A stretch of 38,351 nucleotides of DNA from Pseudaquidulcibacter sp041917055. Lineage in GTDB: Bacteria > Pseudomonadota > Alphaproteobacteria > Caulobacterales > Aquidulcibacteraceae. The stretch lies in NCBI GenBank assembly GCA_041917055.1, contig JAYRYJ010000015.1, positions 1-38,351 on the forward strand. The letters run 5' to 3'. A program made the translations under genes and the position numbers. The notes beneath the pieces are model-generated. The model was not told the DNA's origin and did not search any database. It saw only the letters and a list, made by a program, of their open reading frames with translations. This document shows, one piece after another, positions 16,431 through 25,830 of the stretch (positions are counted from its first letter, which is position 1; every line of letters begins with the position of its first letter).

Positions 16431-17813
16431 ATGGATAATAAGATCGTCACAAGATTTGCCCCCTCCCCCACCGGATATTTGCATATTGGCGGGGCACGGA
16501 CTGCTTTGTTTAATTATTTATTTGCGCGTCGCATGGGCGGAAAGTTCCTTTTAAGAATTGAAGATACAGACCGCGAACGTTCGACCGCGCCCGCAGTTGA
16601 TGCCATTATTAACGGGCTTGATTGGTTGGGCCTTAGGCATGATGGTGAAATCGTTTTTCAATCTGCGCGGGCCGAACGCCATGCCGAAATCGCGCATGAA
16701 TTGTTAAGACGCGGCAAAGCCTTCAAATGCTATATGACCGAAGCCGAAAGCAATGAAGCGCGCGAGGCTGCAATGCAAAGTCACGGTGCTTTGCGTTCGA
16801 TTTATCGTGATGCCACAATTGAAAAAGACGCCCCATATGTAATTCGCATTCGCGCACCTGACGATGATGCAGAAATTATTGTTGATGACGCGGTTCAAGG
16901 CAAAGTAATTACACGCGGCAAACAAATCGATGATTTCGTTCTTTTGCGCACCGACGGCACACCAACTTATATGCTTGCGGTCGTTGTCGATGATTTTGAC
17001 ATGGGCGTCACCCATATTATTCGTGGTGATGACCATTTAACCAATGCCGCACGGCAAAGTGCGATAATTGACGCAATGGAATGGCAAAAGCCGAATTATG
17101 CGCATATTCCATTAATTCATGGCGAAGATGGCAAGAAATTATCAAAACGTCACGGCGCTTTGGCGGTCGGTGAATATGCCAATATGGGCTATTTGCCTCA
17201 GGCCATGAATTCATACCTCCTTCGCCTCGGTTGGGCAAAGGGCGATTTGGATATCGTTGAACTTAATGAGGCCGAAAAGATTTTTGACCTCGAAGGTTTG
17301 GGGAAAAGCCCTTCACGCCTTGATTTCGCAAAACTTGCCCAAGTTAATGCACATTTTATGAAATTGGAAAATGACGCGAAACTATTGGATTTAACGATTC
17401 CGTTTTTGGGGAATACGGAAAGCGAAGATATAAAAGCGGTTTTAGAGCGCGGCATTCCAATCCTAAAACATCGTGCAAAAACTCTCATTGAATTAGCACA
17501 ATCTTTTGAATTTGCCCTTCAAAAAAGCCCAATTAATTATGAAGAAAAAGCGGCGAATCTGATTAAGAATGACGAATTGAATGTGATAAATTCGTCATTG
17601 CAGTGCTTTAAAGATGTCAATGATTGGCAAAGCGACAAAATAAAACAATCGCTTTCTGATTTGGCGGCACAAAAAGGCGTTGGAATGGGAAAAATAGGCC
17701 CAATTATTCGCGCCGCGGTTACAGGTGGCAAACTCGCGCCCGATTTGGCGGACGCATTGTATATTTTGGGCAAGAATGAGACTTTAGTAAGACTTGAAAG
17801 CGTGAATAATTAA
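16431..17813 (+). CDS. gltX: Glutamyl-tRNA synthetase, second copy
   Basis: A second complete GluRS of 460 residues, it begins MDNKIVTRFAPSPTGYLHIGG, so the HIGH box is in its standard form. RIEDTDRERS follows, and the KMSKS-like loop reads KLSKRHGA. IRGDDHLTN and the C-terminal anticodon-binding helical domain (KGVGMGKIGPIIRAAVTG) complete the fold. It is clearly divergent from the copy at 11855-13174 rather than a recent duplicate, as expected for the two ancient alphaproteobacterial GluRS types. The gene is divergent from comEC and is followed by citrate synthase 53 bases downstream. Confidence 0.94.
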   Translation: MDNKIVTRFAPSPTGYLHIGGARTALFNYLFARRMGGKFLLRIEDTDRERSTAPAVDAIINGLDWLGLRHDGEIVFQSARAERHAEIAHELLRRGKAFKCYMTEAESNEAREAAMQSHGALRSIYRDATIEKDAPYVIRIRAPDDDAEIIVDDAVQGKVITRGKQIDDFVLLRTDGTPTYMLAVVVDDFDMGVTHIIRGDDHLTNAARQSAIIDAMEWQKPNYAHIPLIHGEDGKKLSKRHGALAVGEYANMGYLPQAMNSYLLRLGWAKGDLDIVELNEAEKIFDLEGLGKSPSRLDFAKLAQVNAHFMKLENDAKLLDLTIPFLGNTESEDIKAVLERGIPILKHRAKTLIELAQSFEFALQKSPINYEEKAANLIKNDELNVINSSLQCFKDVNDWQSDKIKQSLSDLAAQKGVGMGKIGPIIRAAVTGGKLAPDLADALYILGKNETLVRLESVNN

Positions 17814-17866
17814 TGCTTTTGAAAGCCTTCGATTATATTTTTGAGACACAATAAGGGGAAAAAATA

Positions 17867-19168
17867 ATGCAATCTAATGTAAAGGCAAATGGTATTGCCA
17901 CCCTCGAAGTAAATGGCAAGAAAATTGAGATGCCGATTTTTTCCGGAACCCATGGTCCCGATGTTATTGATATTCGCAAATTATATGCCCAGACCGGAAT
18001 GTTCACTTATGACCCGGGCTTTACATCAACTGCATCTTGCGAAAGCCAAATCACTTTTATTGACGGCGATGAAGGTATTTTGTTGCATCGCGGTTATCCG
18101 ATTGACCAATTGGCCGAAAAATCAAGCTTTTTGGAAGTTTGCTATTTGCTTATGAATGGCGCATTGCCTTCGCAAGACGAATTTTCAAAATTCTCAAATA
18201 CAATCACTCGCCACACAATGCTTCATGCGCAGTTTGACCGCTTTTTTGAAGGTTATCGCCGTGACGCGCACCCAATGGCGGTTATGGTTGGCACAACCGG
18301 CGCATTGTCTGCATTCTATCACGATAGTCTTGACATCGAAGATGAGATGCAACGCACAATCACGCAACACCGTTTGATTGCCAAAATTCCGACAATTGCG
18401 GCACGCGCCTATAAATATTGGATAGGCCAACCATTCATTAGCCCGCAAAATAGCCTTGATTATGCGTCAAACTTCCTTCGTATGTGCTTTGCTGTCCCTG
18501 CTGAGGAATATGAGGTAAATCCGGTCCTTGCGAAAGCAATGGATAAGATTTTCATTCTTCATGCCGATCATGAACAGAATGCATCGACTTCAACTGTTCG
18601 TCTTGCTGGTTCATCGGGTGCAAATCCGTTTGCATGTATCGCAGCAGGGATTGCATCTTTATGGGGCCCTGCCCATGGCGGCGCAAATGAGGCGGCATTG
18701 AATATGCTTACTCAAATCGGGCACGTTAGAAATATTCCCGATTTCATTGAAAAAGTGAAAAACAAAGATTCCGGTGTGCGCCTTATGGGCTTTGGTCACC
18801 GTGTCTATAAAAACTATGACCCGCGTGCCAAAGTTATGCAGAAAGCCTGCCACGAAGTCTTACAGGCCGTTGGCATTGATGACCCGCTTTTGGACGTCGC
18901 AGTTGAGTTAGAGCGTATTGCTTTGTCTGACCCATATTTTGTTGAGCGTAAATTATATCCGAATATTGATTTCTATTCGGGCATCACACTGAAAGCCATG
19001 GGCTTCCCTGTCGAAATGTTCACCGTTCTGTTTGCCCTTGCGCGCACAGTTGGTTGGATTTCACAATGGAATGAGATGAATGAAGACACCGCGCAAAAAA
19101 TCGGTCGTCCGCGTCAAATCTATACCGGTGCGGCAAAACGCGATTTCACACCGATTAGTGAAAGATAA
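17867..19168 (+). CDS. gltA: Citrate synthase (type II)
   Basis: GltA condenses acetyl-CoA and oxaloacetate to citrate, the first step of the TCA cycle. The 433-residue protein has the N-terminal DPGFTSTASCESQITFIDG and LLHRGYPIDQL segments typical of Gram-negative hexameric enzymes. The catalytic histidine motifs LHADHEQNAST and GPAHGGANEAA and the GFGHRVYKNYDPRA loop are all present. An AAGGGGA ribosome-binding site lies eight bases before the ATG. It follows gltX on the same strand. A 33-base hairpin at 19300-19332 sits in the convergent gap downstream. Confidence 0.97.
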   Translation: MQSNVKANGIATLEVNGKKIEMPIFSGTHGPDVIDIRKLYAQTGMFTYDPGFTSTASCESQITFIDGDEGILLHRGYPIDQLAEKSSFLEVCYLLMNGALPSQDEFSKFSNTITRHTMLHAQFDRFFEGYRRDAHPMAVMVGTTGALSAFYHDSLDIEDEMQRTITQHRLIAKIPTIAARAYKYWIGQPFISPQNSLDYASNFLRMCFAVPAEEYEVNPVLAKAMDKIFILHADHEQNASTSTVRLAGSSGANPFACIAAGIASLWGPAHGGANEAALNMLTQIGHVRNIPDFIEKVKNKDSGVRLMGFGHRVYKNYDPRAKVMQKACHEVLQAVGIDDPLLDVAVELERIALSDPYFVERKLYPNIDFYSGITLKAMGFPVEMFTVLFALARTVGWISQWNEMNEDTAQKIGRPRQIYTGAAKRDFTPISER

Positions 19169-19299
19169 GCAAAAATAGTGTGGTGGCTTTAAGCCATGAA
19201 CTCATAAATTAGCGGCTTGTGGCGGCATTTTTAGCGTCGAATTAGATTTGGCGTCACAATAATTTGTTGTTCTCAGTCATGAAGAGTAATGGCTTGAGA

Positions 19300-19332
19300 A
19301 GGTCTTTATTGGCAGATCTGCCATAAAGACCT
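19300..19332. terminator. Hairpin in the gltA / response-regulator convergent gap
   Basis: AGGTCTTTA pairs with TAAAGACCT and the inner TGGCAGA pairs with TCTGCCA, leaving one bulged T, so the full 33 bases form a long stem. It lies between two converging genes and could end both transcripts. Neither side has a convincing T-run, so it is only a candidate terminator. Nothing else is visible between 19169 and 19427. Confidence 0.45.
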
Positions 19333-19427
19333 AAATTGATTGTGTTTGGTCAAATCACAAATTCTAGTTTTCGGCCTATTTCATAGCCAAAATACTAACT
19401 CAAACCACTAATTAATGAGTATTTGAC

Positions 19428-20201
19428 CTATGCCGCCACTGACATTTGTTTTGGTTCTCTATCGCCATAAAGCGCATTAATAATTGTCTGCACTTCATTG
19501 CAGGCAACAACGATTGAATTCAGACAATTTTGAATTTCTTCGGTTCCCGTGAAATTCATGGCATTTGACGAAAGATGCGCAACTTTGCCCGCGCCAATAC
19601 CAGCGGCAATTACACTCAATTCTTCAGCGGCACGAGAGAAATTATCGCCATTGTCCAAAGTCGCCGCAGTAAATAATTCACCAATTTTTCGCGGCCAAAG
19701 GTCAGAAAAATCATGCAAAATTCCTTCAAGCGACGAACGTCCTGCAATGCGCGCATAATTTTCCAATACTTCAACATCAATTGTTTTTGGTGCAATACGC
19801 TTGGCGGTTTTTAGATGCGCCTCGGCGGCATTAATTTCAGTTTCAATTTCTTCGGTTAGTGCGCGCGCCAATTCCTCTAAATCGACCGGCTTTGCCAAAA
19901 CCCTATTCATGCCCGCCGCGATACACGCTTCAATCTCTTCGTCTTCCGAACGACCAGTCAGGCCGATAATCCTAGTGGCTTGATTTGGATTTACAGAATT
20001 ACGGATAATGCGCGCCGCATTGATGCCGTCTAATCGTTCCATTGTGACATCAAGCAAAATCACATCGAAATTGTCTTTGGTCGCTTCGACCACAGCTTCA
20101 TCGCCATCGGTAGTGATGGTTACTTCAAATCCGGCAATACCAAGAAAATGCGTAACCATTTTACGCATGCCCAAATTATCTTCGGCATAAAGAACACGCA
20201 T
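19428..20201 (-). CDS. Receiver-domain protein with degenerate Hpt-like C-terminus
   Basis: Residues 1-120 are a complete CheY-type receiver: acidic pair Glu7-Asp8, phosphoacceptor Asp51 (ILLDVTM), Thr82 and Lys104. After a linker, residues 140-245 look like an Hpt four-helix bundle (EVLENYARIAGRSSLEGILHDF, then RAAEELSVIAAGIGAGKVAHL). In true Hpt domains the active histidine lies ten residues before the GA pair; here that position is Glu193, so the domain cannot accept phosphate in the usual way. No DNA-binding domain or kinase is present in or next to the gene. It may be a phosphate sink or a protein-interaction output. The 257-residue length and lack of neighbours leave its pathway open. 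Confidence 0.8.
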   Translation of the reverse strand: MRVLYAEDNLGMRKMVTHFLGIAGFEVTITTDGDEAVVEATKDNFDVILLDVTMERLDGINAARIIRNSVNPNQATRIIGLTGRSEDEEIEACIAAGMNRVLAKPVDLEELARALTEEIETEINAAEAHLKTAKRIAPKTIDVEVLENYARIAGRSSLEGILHDFSDLWPRKIGELFTAATLDNGDNFSRAAEELSVIAAGIGAGKVAHLSSNAMNFTGTEEIQNCLNSIVVACNEVQTIINALYGDREPKQMSVAA

Positions 20202-20503
20202 CTATCCTACCCTTTTTTTGGCGCGATGAATTTGTCAATGTTAATGCAAATAACTTAACTTTAATTTTAATAAACCTGCGACAAAAACGCCTTTATGCAG
20301 CGATTTATTGGGTTTTTACACGGTGTTTTTGGTGCATTTCTAATTATAGTTGCTTTTTCCCGATTCTTTTCAAACATTCGTGTGGCATCAATATTTTTAT
20401 GAATGCAATTTCCTGTCAAAAACGAATCAAAAGTGCCTTATTATATTGCTTTTCACTTAGATATGAAGTTTTAGATATTTAAATTACGGAGCGCAAAAGC
20501 GAT
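20202..20503. other. Divergent intergenic region, 302 bp
   Basis: This AT-rich gap separates two divergent genes and should hold both promoters. A GGAG at about 20488 precedes the plus-strand start at 20504. No further ORF, RNA or repeat was recognised. Confidence 0.5.
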
Positions 20504-23077
20504 ATGAGCGAATTTGATGAAACTTCATCAAAACAAAAAAACAAAGTCTTTTCAGATTTTGAATTAGAATCTGCGGATAATCCGCAAAAGATTCCGCCTG
20601 CGGTTCATAAAGATACCAGCCCAACTAATAATGAATCATTGCGTTTTGAAACTAATGAAGAAGAAGTTTTGGTAAAGCGCCGCAAAAAGCCAAAACAACA
20701 AAAATCATATATATTTTTCACTTCGCTTCTGACCGCAATAATTTGGGTTGCAGGTTCGCTTTTCTATTTGATGGATCAACAGGCTTTGGGCCAAACGACT
20801 TTTGACCAAGTCGGAATGATTTTGCGCATTTTAGGACCTGCGGCGTTTTCATTATTAATGGGCCTTCTGGGTGAGGCATTAGTAAGATCCGGGCGTGAAG
20901 CGCGGATTTTTTCGGTTACCGCTAAAAAATTGCTTGAAGTTCCGGACGGGGTTGAAGACGGTTCAATGTCGCGCCTGCGTTTGGTGCGCGATGAAATCGA
21001 TAGATTGGAACGCGCACTTGATATGGTCAATATCAAACTGGGCGGCATTGACGATAAAATATCCCAAAAGGCACGCGAATTAGTGGCGGTTTCTGCCAGT
21101 GCCAAAGAGGGCGCAGACAATTTGGTTTCAAGCCTTGAGGGTGAAAGAAGCCGATTGGCGGCAATTCTTGACGGGCTTTCCGAATTATCGAAAACTACGG
21201 TGAACACCACCCAACTTGCAACCCAATCAATAAATGACAATGCCGGCATTCTGAATAAAGCCGCCGAAGGATTGGTTGAGCGTTCAAATTTTGCCAGCTC
21301 ACAGGCCGCACTTGCCGCCAATAAATTAGAAGAAGCAATGGCGAAAACCCTTGGCGTTGTTACAAACCTTGATGAAGCCTCATTACGCGGTGAACAGGCT
21401 TTGGCGCGCGCCCATGAATTATTGGTTTTGGCGCGGGTTCGATCTGATGATGCCGTTGGCGGGGTTTCAAATGCGATTGAGTTTCTTCATGCCGCCGCGC
21501 AAAATGCCGCCGAAACTGCGCAAAAAGTGTCGCAATTAGTTACGACCGAAACCCAAAATTCGCGTGCTTTAAGCATCAAAACCATAGAAGACGTTCGCGC
21601 AATCGCCGAAGATAGCGCAAACCAAATCATGCAGGGCCTTAGAGCTGAGGCGGAAAACGCCCGCCTCAAAGCAAAAGAAGCAGTGGAGAGTTTTGATCAA
21701 ACCAATAATGCCATTCGCGTACTGACCGAAGATGCGGCGCATCGTGCAGCGGCGCAATTTGAAAATATTCGTCAAGATACTTTTGAAATCACTGCCAATG
21801 CCGATAAATTGGTCGAGAAAAGCGTTTCAAATGCCAAAGAACTTATTGATGCATCTGCGTCCATTCTCGACGATACGGGCGCGCGGATTAAGGCGCGATT
21901 TAGCGAATTGGCAAATACATCAATCGACCAAGCGCGCGCTATTGAAGACATTATCAATCATTTGAATGACAAACTCGCACAATTGCCAAAAGAGGCCGAT
22001 GAGCGAGCAAAAGCTATTGAAATTGCCCTTGAGCAGACTTTGCAAAACCTAAGTCAAGCGGGTTCAAAAGCCGCCGAAGAAGTGAGAAGCCTTGATGATG
22101 CGTTCCAAACACGCTTACGCGCGTCATATAATGCATTGGGCGATGTTGTTGGTAAATTGGGTTCAATTCCGGGGATTTCACCTGGTGTGGAAATGCCACG
22201 CCGTGAAATCGAAAAGAAGGAAGAACCAGTCGAAGTTCTGCCCGATCCGCGCAAAATTATTAATAGTGAACCAAGCGAAGAAATTGCGATACCTAAACCT
22301 GATATTTCAAAGCAAAAGCCAATTGAAAATAGACCCGAACCGATTGCCGAAGAACCTTATGTCATTCCGGTAGTGGAGCCGCCAAAACCGACTGTCACAC
22401 CCGTAGTTTTTGACCATAAGCCGATTTTTGATTCAGTTTTATCACCGCGCATTCCGGTTCGTTCCGCCCCGATTGTCAATACACAAGCGCCGCCAAGCAA
22501 TCCCAAACCGGAATTAAATTTGCGCGGCACAATTGGCGATTCAAACCCCGAACCCAAACCAAAAGTCGAAGAAAAGCCGAAAGAGGTTTTCCCAAACATT
22601 TCTGTCAACACCAAACCGGAAACCGAAAATCGCAATCCTCATACAGCTCATGAGACGCATGATTATGAAAACCCATTCGGTGATTTCAAATCGCGCAATA
22701 ATCAGGCAAATTTCTCACCAAATAATTGGACATGGCGCGACGTTCTGAAATCATTGGACGATACAAATGATAAAAAGAGCGAGGATCTAACGGAAAAAAT
22801 TCTGCGCGAACACAATTTGAAAAATACGCTTAACGATGTTGTGCTTGACCGTTTTGCCCAGAATTATCTTCATGATTTTGAAAAAGCGCGCAATCAAATT
22901 AAAATGGCCTTACCGAGCCAAATTGCTGCTTTACGCCGTCAAATGTCTGAAAATAAAGAATTGCGCGCAAACCTTGTGAAATTTGTCGAAACTCGCCGCG
23001 AGACAATTAAGCATTCGCGGGTTAAGGGCGATGATTTGCGTGTTTATTTGTTCGCTGATGCCGCATTATCGGCCTGA
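20504..23077 (+). CDS. Large membrane-anchored coiled-coil protein, TipN-like architecture
   Basis: This 857-residue protein has a charged N-terminus and two hydrophobic segments (about residues 69-90 and 103-126). Some 400 residues of Ala/Glu/Lys-rich coiled coil (about 145-550) follow. Next is a proline-rich, acidic/basic disordered region (about 565-725), then a conserved-looking C-terminal domain that begins NWTWRDVLKSLDD and continues into helical RRQMSENKELR and VETRRETIKHSR. Two N-terminal membrane helices plus a long cytoplasmic coiled coil is the layout of the Caulobacter birth-scar polarity factor TipN, and the length is close. Identity is inferred from architecture only; methyl-accepting-like coiled coils could look similar. 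Its 3' end overlaps the convergent lipoprotein gene by 34 bases. Confidence 0.5.
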   Translation: MSEFDETSSKQKNKVFSDFELESADNPQKIPPAVHKDTSPTNNESLRFETNEEEVLVKRRKKPKQQKSYIFFTSLLTAIIWVAGSLFYLMDQQALGQTTFDQVGMILRILGPAAFSLLMGLLGEALVRSGREARIFSVTAKKLLEVPDGVEDGSMSRLRLVRDEIDRLERALDMVNIKLGGIDDKISQKARELVAVSASAKEGADNLVSSLEGERSRLAAILDGLSELSKTTVNTTQLATQSINDNAGILNKAAEGLVERSNFASSQAALAANKLEEAMAKTLGVVTNLDEASLRGEQALARAHELLVLARVRSDDAVGGVSNAIEFLHAAAQNAAETAQKVSQLVTTETQNSRALSIKTIEDVRAIAEDSANQIMQGLRAEAENARLKAKEAVESFDQTNNAIRVLTEDAAHRAAAQFENIRQDTFEITANADKLVEKSVSNAKELIDASASILDDTGARIKARFSELANTSIDQARAIEDIINHLNDKLAQLPKEADERAKAIEIALEQTLQNLSQAGSKAAEEVRSLDDAFQTRLRASYNALGDVVGKLGSIPGISPGVEMPRREIEKKEEPVEVLPDPRKIINSEPSEEIAIPKPDISKQKPIENRPEPIAEEPYVIPVVEPPKPTVTPVVFDHKPIFDSVLSPRIPVRSAPIVNTQAPPSNPKPELNLRGTIGDSNPEPKPKVEEKPKEVFPNISVNTKPETENRNPHTAHETHDYENPFGDFKSRNNQANFSPNNWTWRDVLKSLDDTNDKKSEDLTEKILREHNLKNTLNDVVLDRFAQNYLHDFEKARNQIKMALPSQIAALRRQMSENKELRANLVKFVETRRETIKHSRVKGDDLRVYLFADAALSA

Positions 23078-23688
23078 TTTTTGCCAATCTCTGAAACCGA
23101 CCATTTTAAGACCGCATTCGCAATCGATTGTGTGGCATTCACCAAGGCCAAAGCCGGAACGGAAACTTCGCCTCTCGATGCAGGTGCGGTTGCGTAAAAC
23201 ACCTTTGATACAATGGGCTTTTTTGAATTATAATCGACAATACGCGCAGTTAATTCAACCCGTGCCTCGCCGGGATTAAAACTATTCGGCTCTTTAACTT
23301 CGAAACGTCCGACATCAAGAATAAGCATATAATCGGCGCGCACCGTATAATCGCGCGAAATCGCTTTGAATGCACCAGACTTATCAAAAGTCTCAACAAA
23401 TAAGTTTTGAATGGCCTTAGGAACATTAGCATCAAGTTCAACACCATCAATATAGGCCAAAGCACCATTTGCCAAAATAACCGGAACTTCGGCATTATTC
23501 AAAGTCGGGGCAGTATTGGGTTGAAGCAAAATAAGGCTTGCCTGGACCGGATTTACGACGGCGATTTGTTCATTCGCACGAAATGGAATAATAATTGGCG
23601 GCTTAGCAGGCTTAGGTAAAAGCGAAATGCAACCATTAAGCGCCAAAGCAGAACCCAATAAAACTGAACTTATTAAGCGCCGTCGCAT
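23044..23688 (-). CDS. PqiC/DUF330-type ABC transport auxiliary lipoprotein
   Basis: This 214-residue lipoprotein has a basic N-terminus and a lipobox LNGC (Cys20). It matches the ABC-type transport auxiliary lipoprotein family, whose members (for example PqiC) sit on the inner face of the outer membrane and work with MCE lipid-transport systems. Visible features are the beta-strand and helix pattern GVELDANVPKAIQNLFVE, the ADYMLILDVGRFEV strand and RVELTARIVDY. It starts one base after the MlaD-like gene, so the two are co-transcribed and likely function together. The C-terminal end overlaps the convergent coiled-coil gene. Confidence 0.8.
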   Translation of the reverse strand: MRRRLISSVLLGSALALNGCISLLPKPAKPPIIIPFRANEQIAVVNPVQASLILLQPNTAPTLNNAEVPVILANGALAYIDGVELDANVPKAIQNLFVETFDKSGAFKAISRDYTVRADYMLILDVGRFEVKEPNSFNPGEARVELTARIVDYNSKKPIVSKVFYATAPASRGEVSVPALALVNATQSIANAVLKWSVSEIGKNQADNAASANK

Positions 23689-23689
23689 T

Positions 23690-24814
23690 CTATTTCTTCC
23701 ATTTCACTTTATTATTAGCAGGCTTGCTTAAAAGCGCGGTCGGGCTTTTGTTTGCTTCTTTCAATAATTGATCGAGGCTTTGGCTCGCGCCTTGGATTTT
23801 CATGGCGGCATCATTCACAATCGGTAAAGTTTCGGTAGAACCAGAAGCAAAAAACACATCAACTGTGCGCGCCGCACTTGATACGTCATCGGCGGCGACT
23901 TTGATGCTTTTGGTGGCATCATTCAATGATTTATTGGTTTCATCAAAATCTTTTAAAGTCGATTGCGCTTTTATCATGGTTGAATTGGTATTATTGGTCA
24001 ATTTATGAAGGTCTTTTACCAAAACATCCGAAGTCGCAAGAATTGAATTAGTTTTGCCACTTATGGCCTTGGTTTCTTCTAACAGACCCTTGCCTAATTC
24101 ATTATAGGTTTGGGCAGTGGTATTAATGTTTTCAGAACTCGATTTTCCAATTTCGCCAACCAAAACCGCGAGTTTTTTAACCTCGTCACCGGCATCTTTA
24201 ATCGACTTAGAGGCTTCATTGGCATTGTCCAATAATTGCCCTTCACGGGTTGCCAATTCAGTGGCGCGTTTTGTATTTGCCAAAGTTGCCGCAAAATTCG
24301 CAAGGTTTTGATCATCGAGCAATAATTTAAGGCGACTCAAAGCCTCCATAGAAGTGTCAAGAACGCCCTGCCCGCCCGCAAATAATTTGTCTAATTGCCC
24401 GCCTTGAGTTTTAATAACCGGGCGTGGTTGGTCTTTTAAGCGTTTTAGAATTGGCGAATTTGGCCCGCCTGCAAGGATTTGAATATAATTCAAGCCGGTT
24501 AGGCCCGATGGTTCCAATTGCGCGATTGAATCTATTTTCACAGGCGTTTCGGAAAGCACACGAATGCGCGCTACCACCAAACCTGAATTTTCGGTATCGA
24601 GGTTTAAGTGTGTAACTTCGCCGACATTAATGCCGTTAAATTTAACTTCACCACCAATTTCAAGGCCGCGAACCGGGCCGCGAAATTTCACGTCATAGGC
24701 GGTATAGGATTTATCTAAGCCGGCATTGGCAATCCAAACCGTAAATATCGCCGCCATTATCAATGACAGGACAGTAAAAGCCCCAATCAGAATATAATTT
24801 GCGCGCGTTTCCAT
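23690..24814 (-). CDS. MCE (MlaD-family) lipid-transport substrate-binding protein
   Basis: This 374-residue protein has one N-terminal membrane helix (residues 8-29) followed by an MCE domain: VKFRGPVRGLEIGGEVKFNG, VGEVTHLNL and the LTGLNYIQI strand. A long helical C-terminal region (residues 150-340) would form the coiled tube typical of MlaD/PqiB/MlaD-like hexamers. Such proteins shuttle phospholipids between the membranes with an MlaE permease and MlaF ATPase. Neither partner is adjacent: the next gene upstream on this strand is miaA, so the core ABC genes must lie elsewhere or be absent. It forms a two-gene unit with the PqiC-like lipoprotein. Confidence 0.85.
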   Translation of the reverse strand: METRANYILIGAFTVLSLIMAAIFTVWIANAGLDKSYTAYDVKFRGPVRGLEIGGEVKFNGINVGEVTHLNLDTENSGLVVARIRVLSETPVKIDSIAQLEPSGLTGLNYIQILAGGPNSPILKRLKDQPRPVIKTQGGQLDKLFAGGQGVLDTSMEALSRLKLLLDDQNLANFAATLANTKRATELATREGQLLDNANEASKSIKDAGDEVKKLAVLVGEIGKSSSENINTTAQTYNELGKGLLEETKAISGKTNSILATSDVLVKDLHKLTNNTNSTMIKAQSTLKDFDETNKSLNDATKSIKVAADDVSSAARTVDVFFASGSTETLPIVNDAAMKIQGASQSLDQLLKEANKSPTALLSKPANNKVKWKK

Positions 24815-24898
24815 AAATTCAGCCTAAAACAAACCTTTCAATATAGTGTTAAATTAAAGTGATTCTGATGCGTAACAATGATTTAGCGATATGACAGC

Positions 24899-25786
24899 TC
24901 AAAAATCCCAACCGCGCGCCGTGTCATAGATTTCCCAATCCTTGGCACGATTATTGGCCCAAGTGTATTGACGCTTTGCATATTGGCGGGTCGCAATGAT
25001 TGCTAATTCAATTGCCGATTCTAAATCAATCCCACCGTCAAAATAATCCAATAAATGTGGAATACCCAGTGCCTTAAGCGCCGGAAGCTCTCTCGATAAT
25101 CCTTGTTTCCAAAGATTTTCCACTTCTTCGATACCGCCGTTTTTCATCATGGCACGAAATCTCTTAGCAATTTTATTATGGACGATTTCTCGTGGCGGTA
25201 AAACCTTGAAGCCACGCCATTTATTAGCGGCAAGAATTGCGGTTTGCGGCATTGATTGCCATTCACTTAATGGCTTTTTGGTCGCTTCAAACACTTCAAT
25301 GGCGCGCGCAATTCTTTGGGCATCATTGGGTTTGATTGCAAGGGCCGACGCGCCATCAATTTTTTTCAAATATTCATATGCAACGCCAATATCATTTTGC
25401 ACAAAATCGCGCGCTTTTTGGCGAATTTCGGGGGCAATTGGCGGAATATCAATCAATCCTTGGGTCAATGCATGTGCATAAAGCCCGGTTCCACCGACAA
25501 AAACGAGGGGCTTGCCCTTGGTCTTCGCTTTCTCAACAATATGTGCAACTTCAGCAACATATTCGCCTGTCGAAAAAATATGAGACGGTTTGATAAAGCC
25601 GAATAAATGGTGCGTAATTCCCGCCATTTCATCCTGATTAGGTGCAGCACTTATGATGGAAATGCCGTCATAGACCTGCATAGAATCCATATTGACAATT
25701 TCAGCACCTATTTTTTCAGCCAATCGCAGGCTTAAAGCGGTTTTTCCCGACGCAGTAGGGCCAAATATTAAGTAAAAATCACTCAT
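24899..25786 (-). CDS. miaA: tRNA dimethylallyltransferase
   Basis: MiaA adds a dimethylallyl group to N6 of adenosine 37 in tRNAs reading codons that begin with U. The 295-residue enzyme has the P-loop GPTASGKTAL at residues 9-18, the DSMQVYDG segment, AAPNQDEMAGITHHL, FVGGTGLYAHAL and the C-terminal RQYAKRQYTW motif. Length is normal. It starts divergently from serB across a gap that carries a long palindrome. The MCE gene lies 84 bases downstream on the same strand but is functionally unrelated. Confidence 0.95.
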   Translation of the reverse strand: MSDFYLIFGPTASGKTALSLRLAEKIGAEIVNMDSMQVYDGISIISAAPNQDEMAGITHHLFGFIKPSHIFSTGEYVAEVAHIVEKAKTKGKPLVFVGGTGLYAHALTQGLIDIPPIAPEIRQKARDFVQNDIGVAYEYLKKIDGASALAIKPNDAQRIARAIEVFEATKKPLSEWQSMPQTAILAANKWRGFKVLPPREIVHNKIAKRFRAMMKNGGIEEVENLWKQGLSRELPALKALGIPHLLDYFDGGIDLESAIELAIIATRQYAKRQYTWANNRAKDWEIYDTARGWDF

Positions 25787-25830
25787 TTGCTCTTGGCTAT
25801 ATCAATAAATGTGTGTAATAGCCACCGCCC

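Noticed and set aside
14201..16471. ComEC starting at 16471
   Set aside because: The extension would overlap the gltX coding start and adds a low-quality N-terminus; ATG 16327 has an AGGGA upstream.
20220..20280. CtrA box (TTAAN7TTAA) upstream of the TipN-like gene
   Set aside because: TTAA motifs occur but at spacings of 8 and 10 rather than 7 in this AT-rich stretch.
20776..21321. 181-residue antisense frame in the TipN-like gene
   Set aside because: Ala/Ser-rich mirror of the coiled coil; no start signal.
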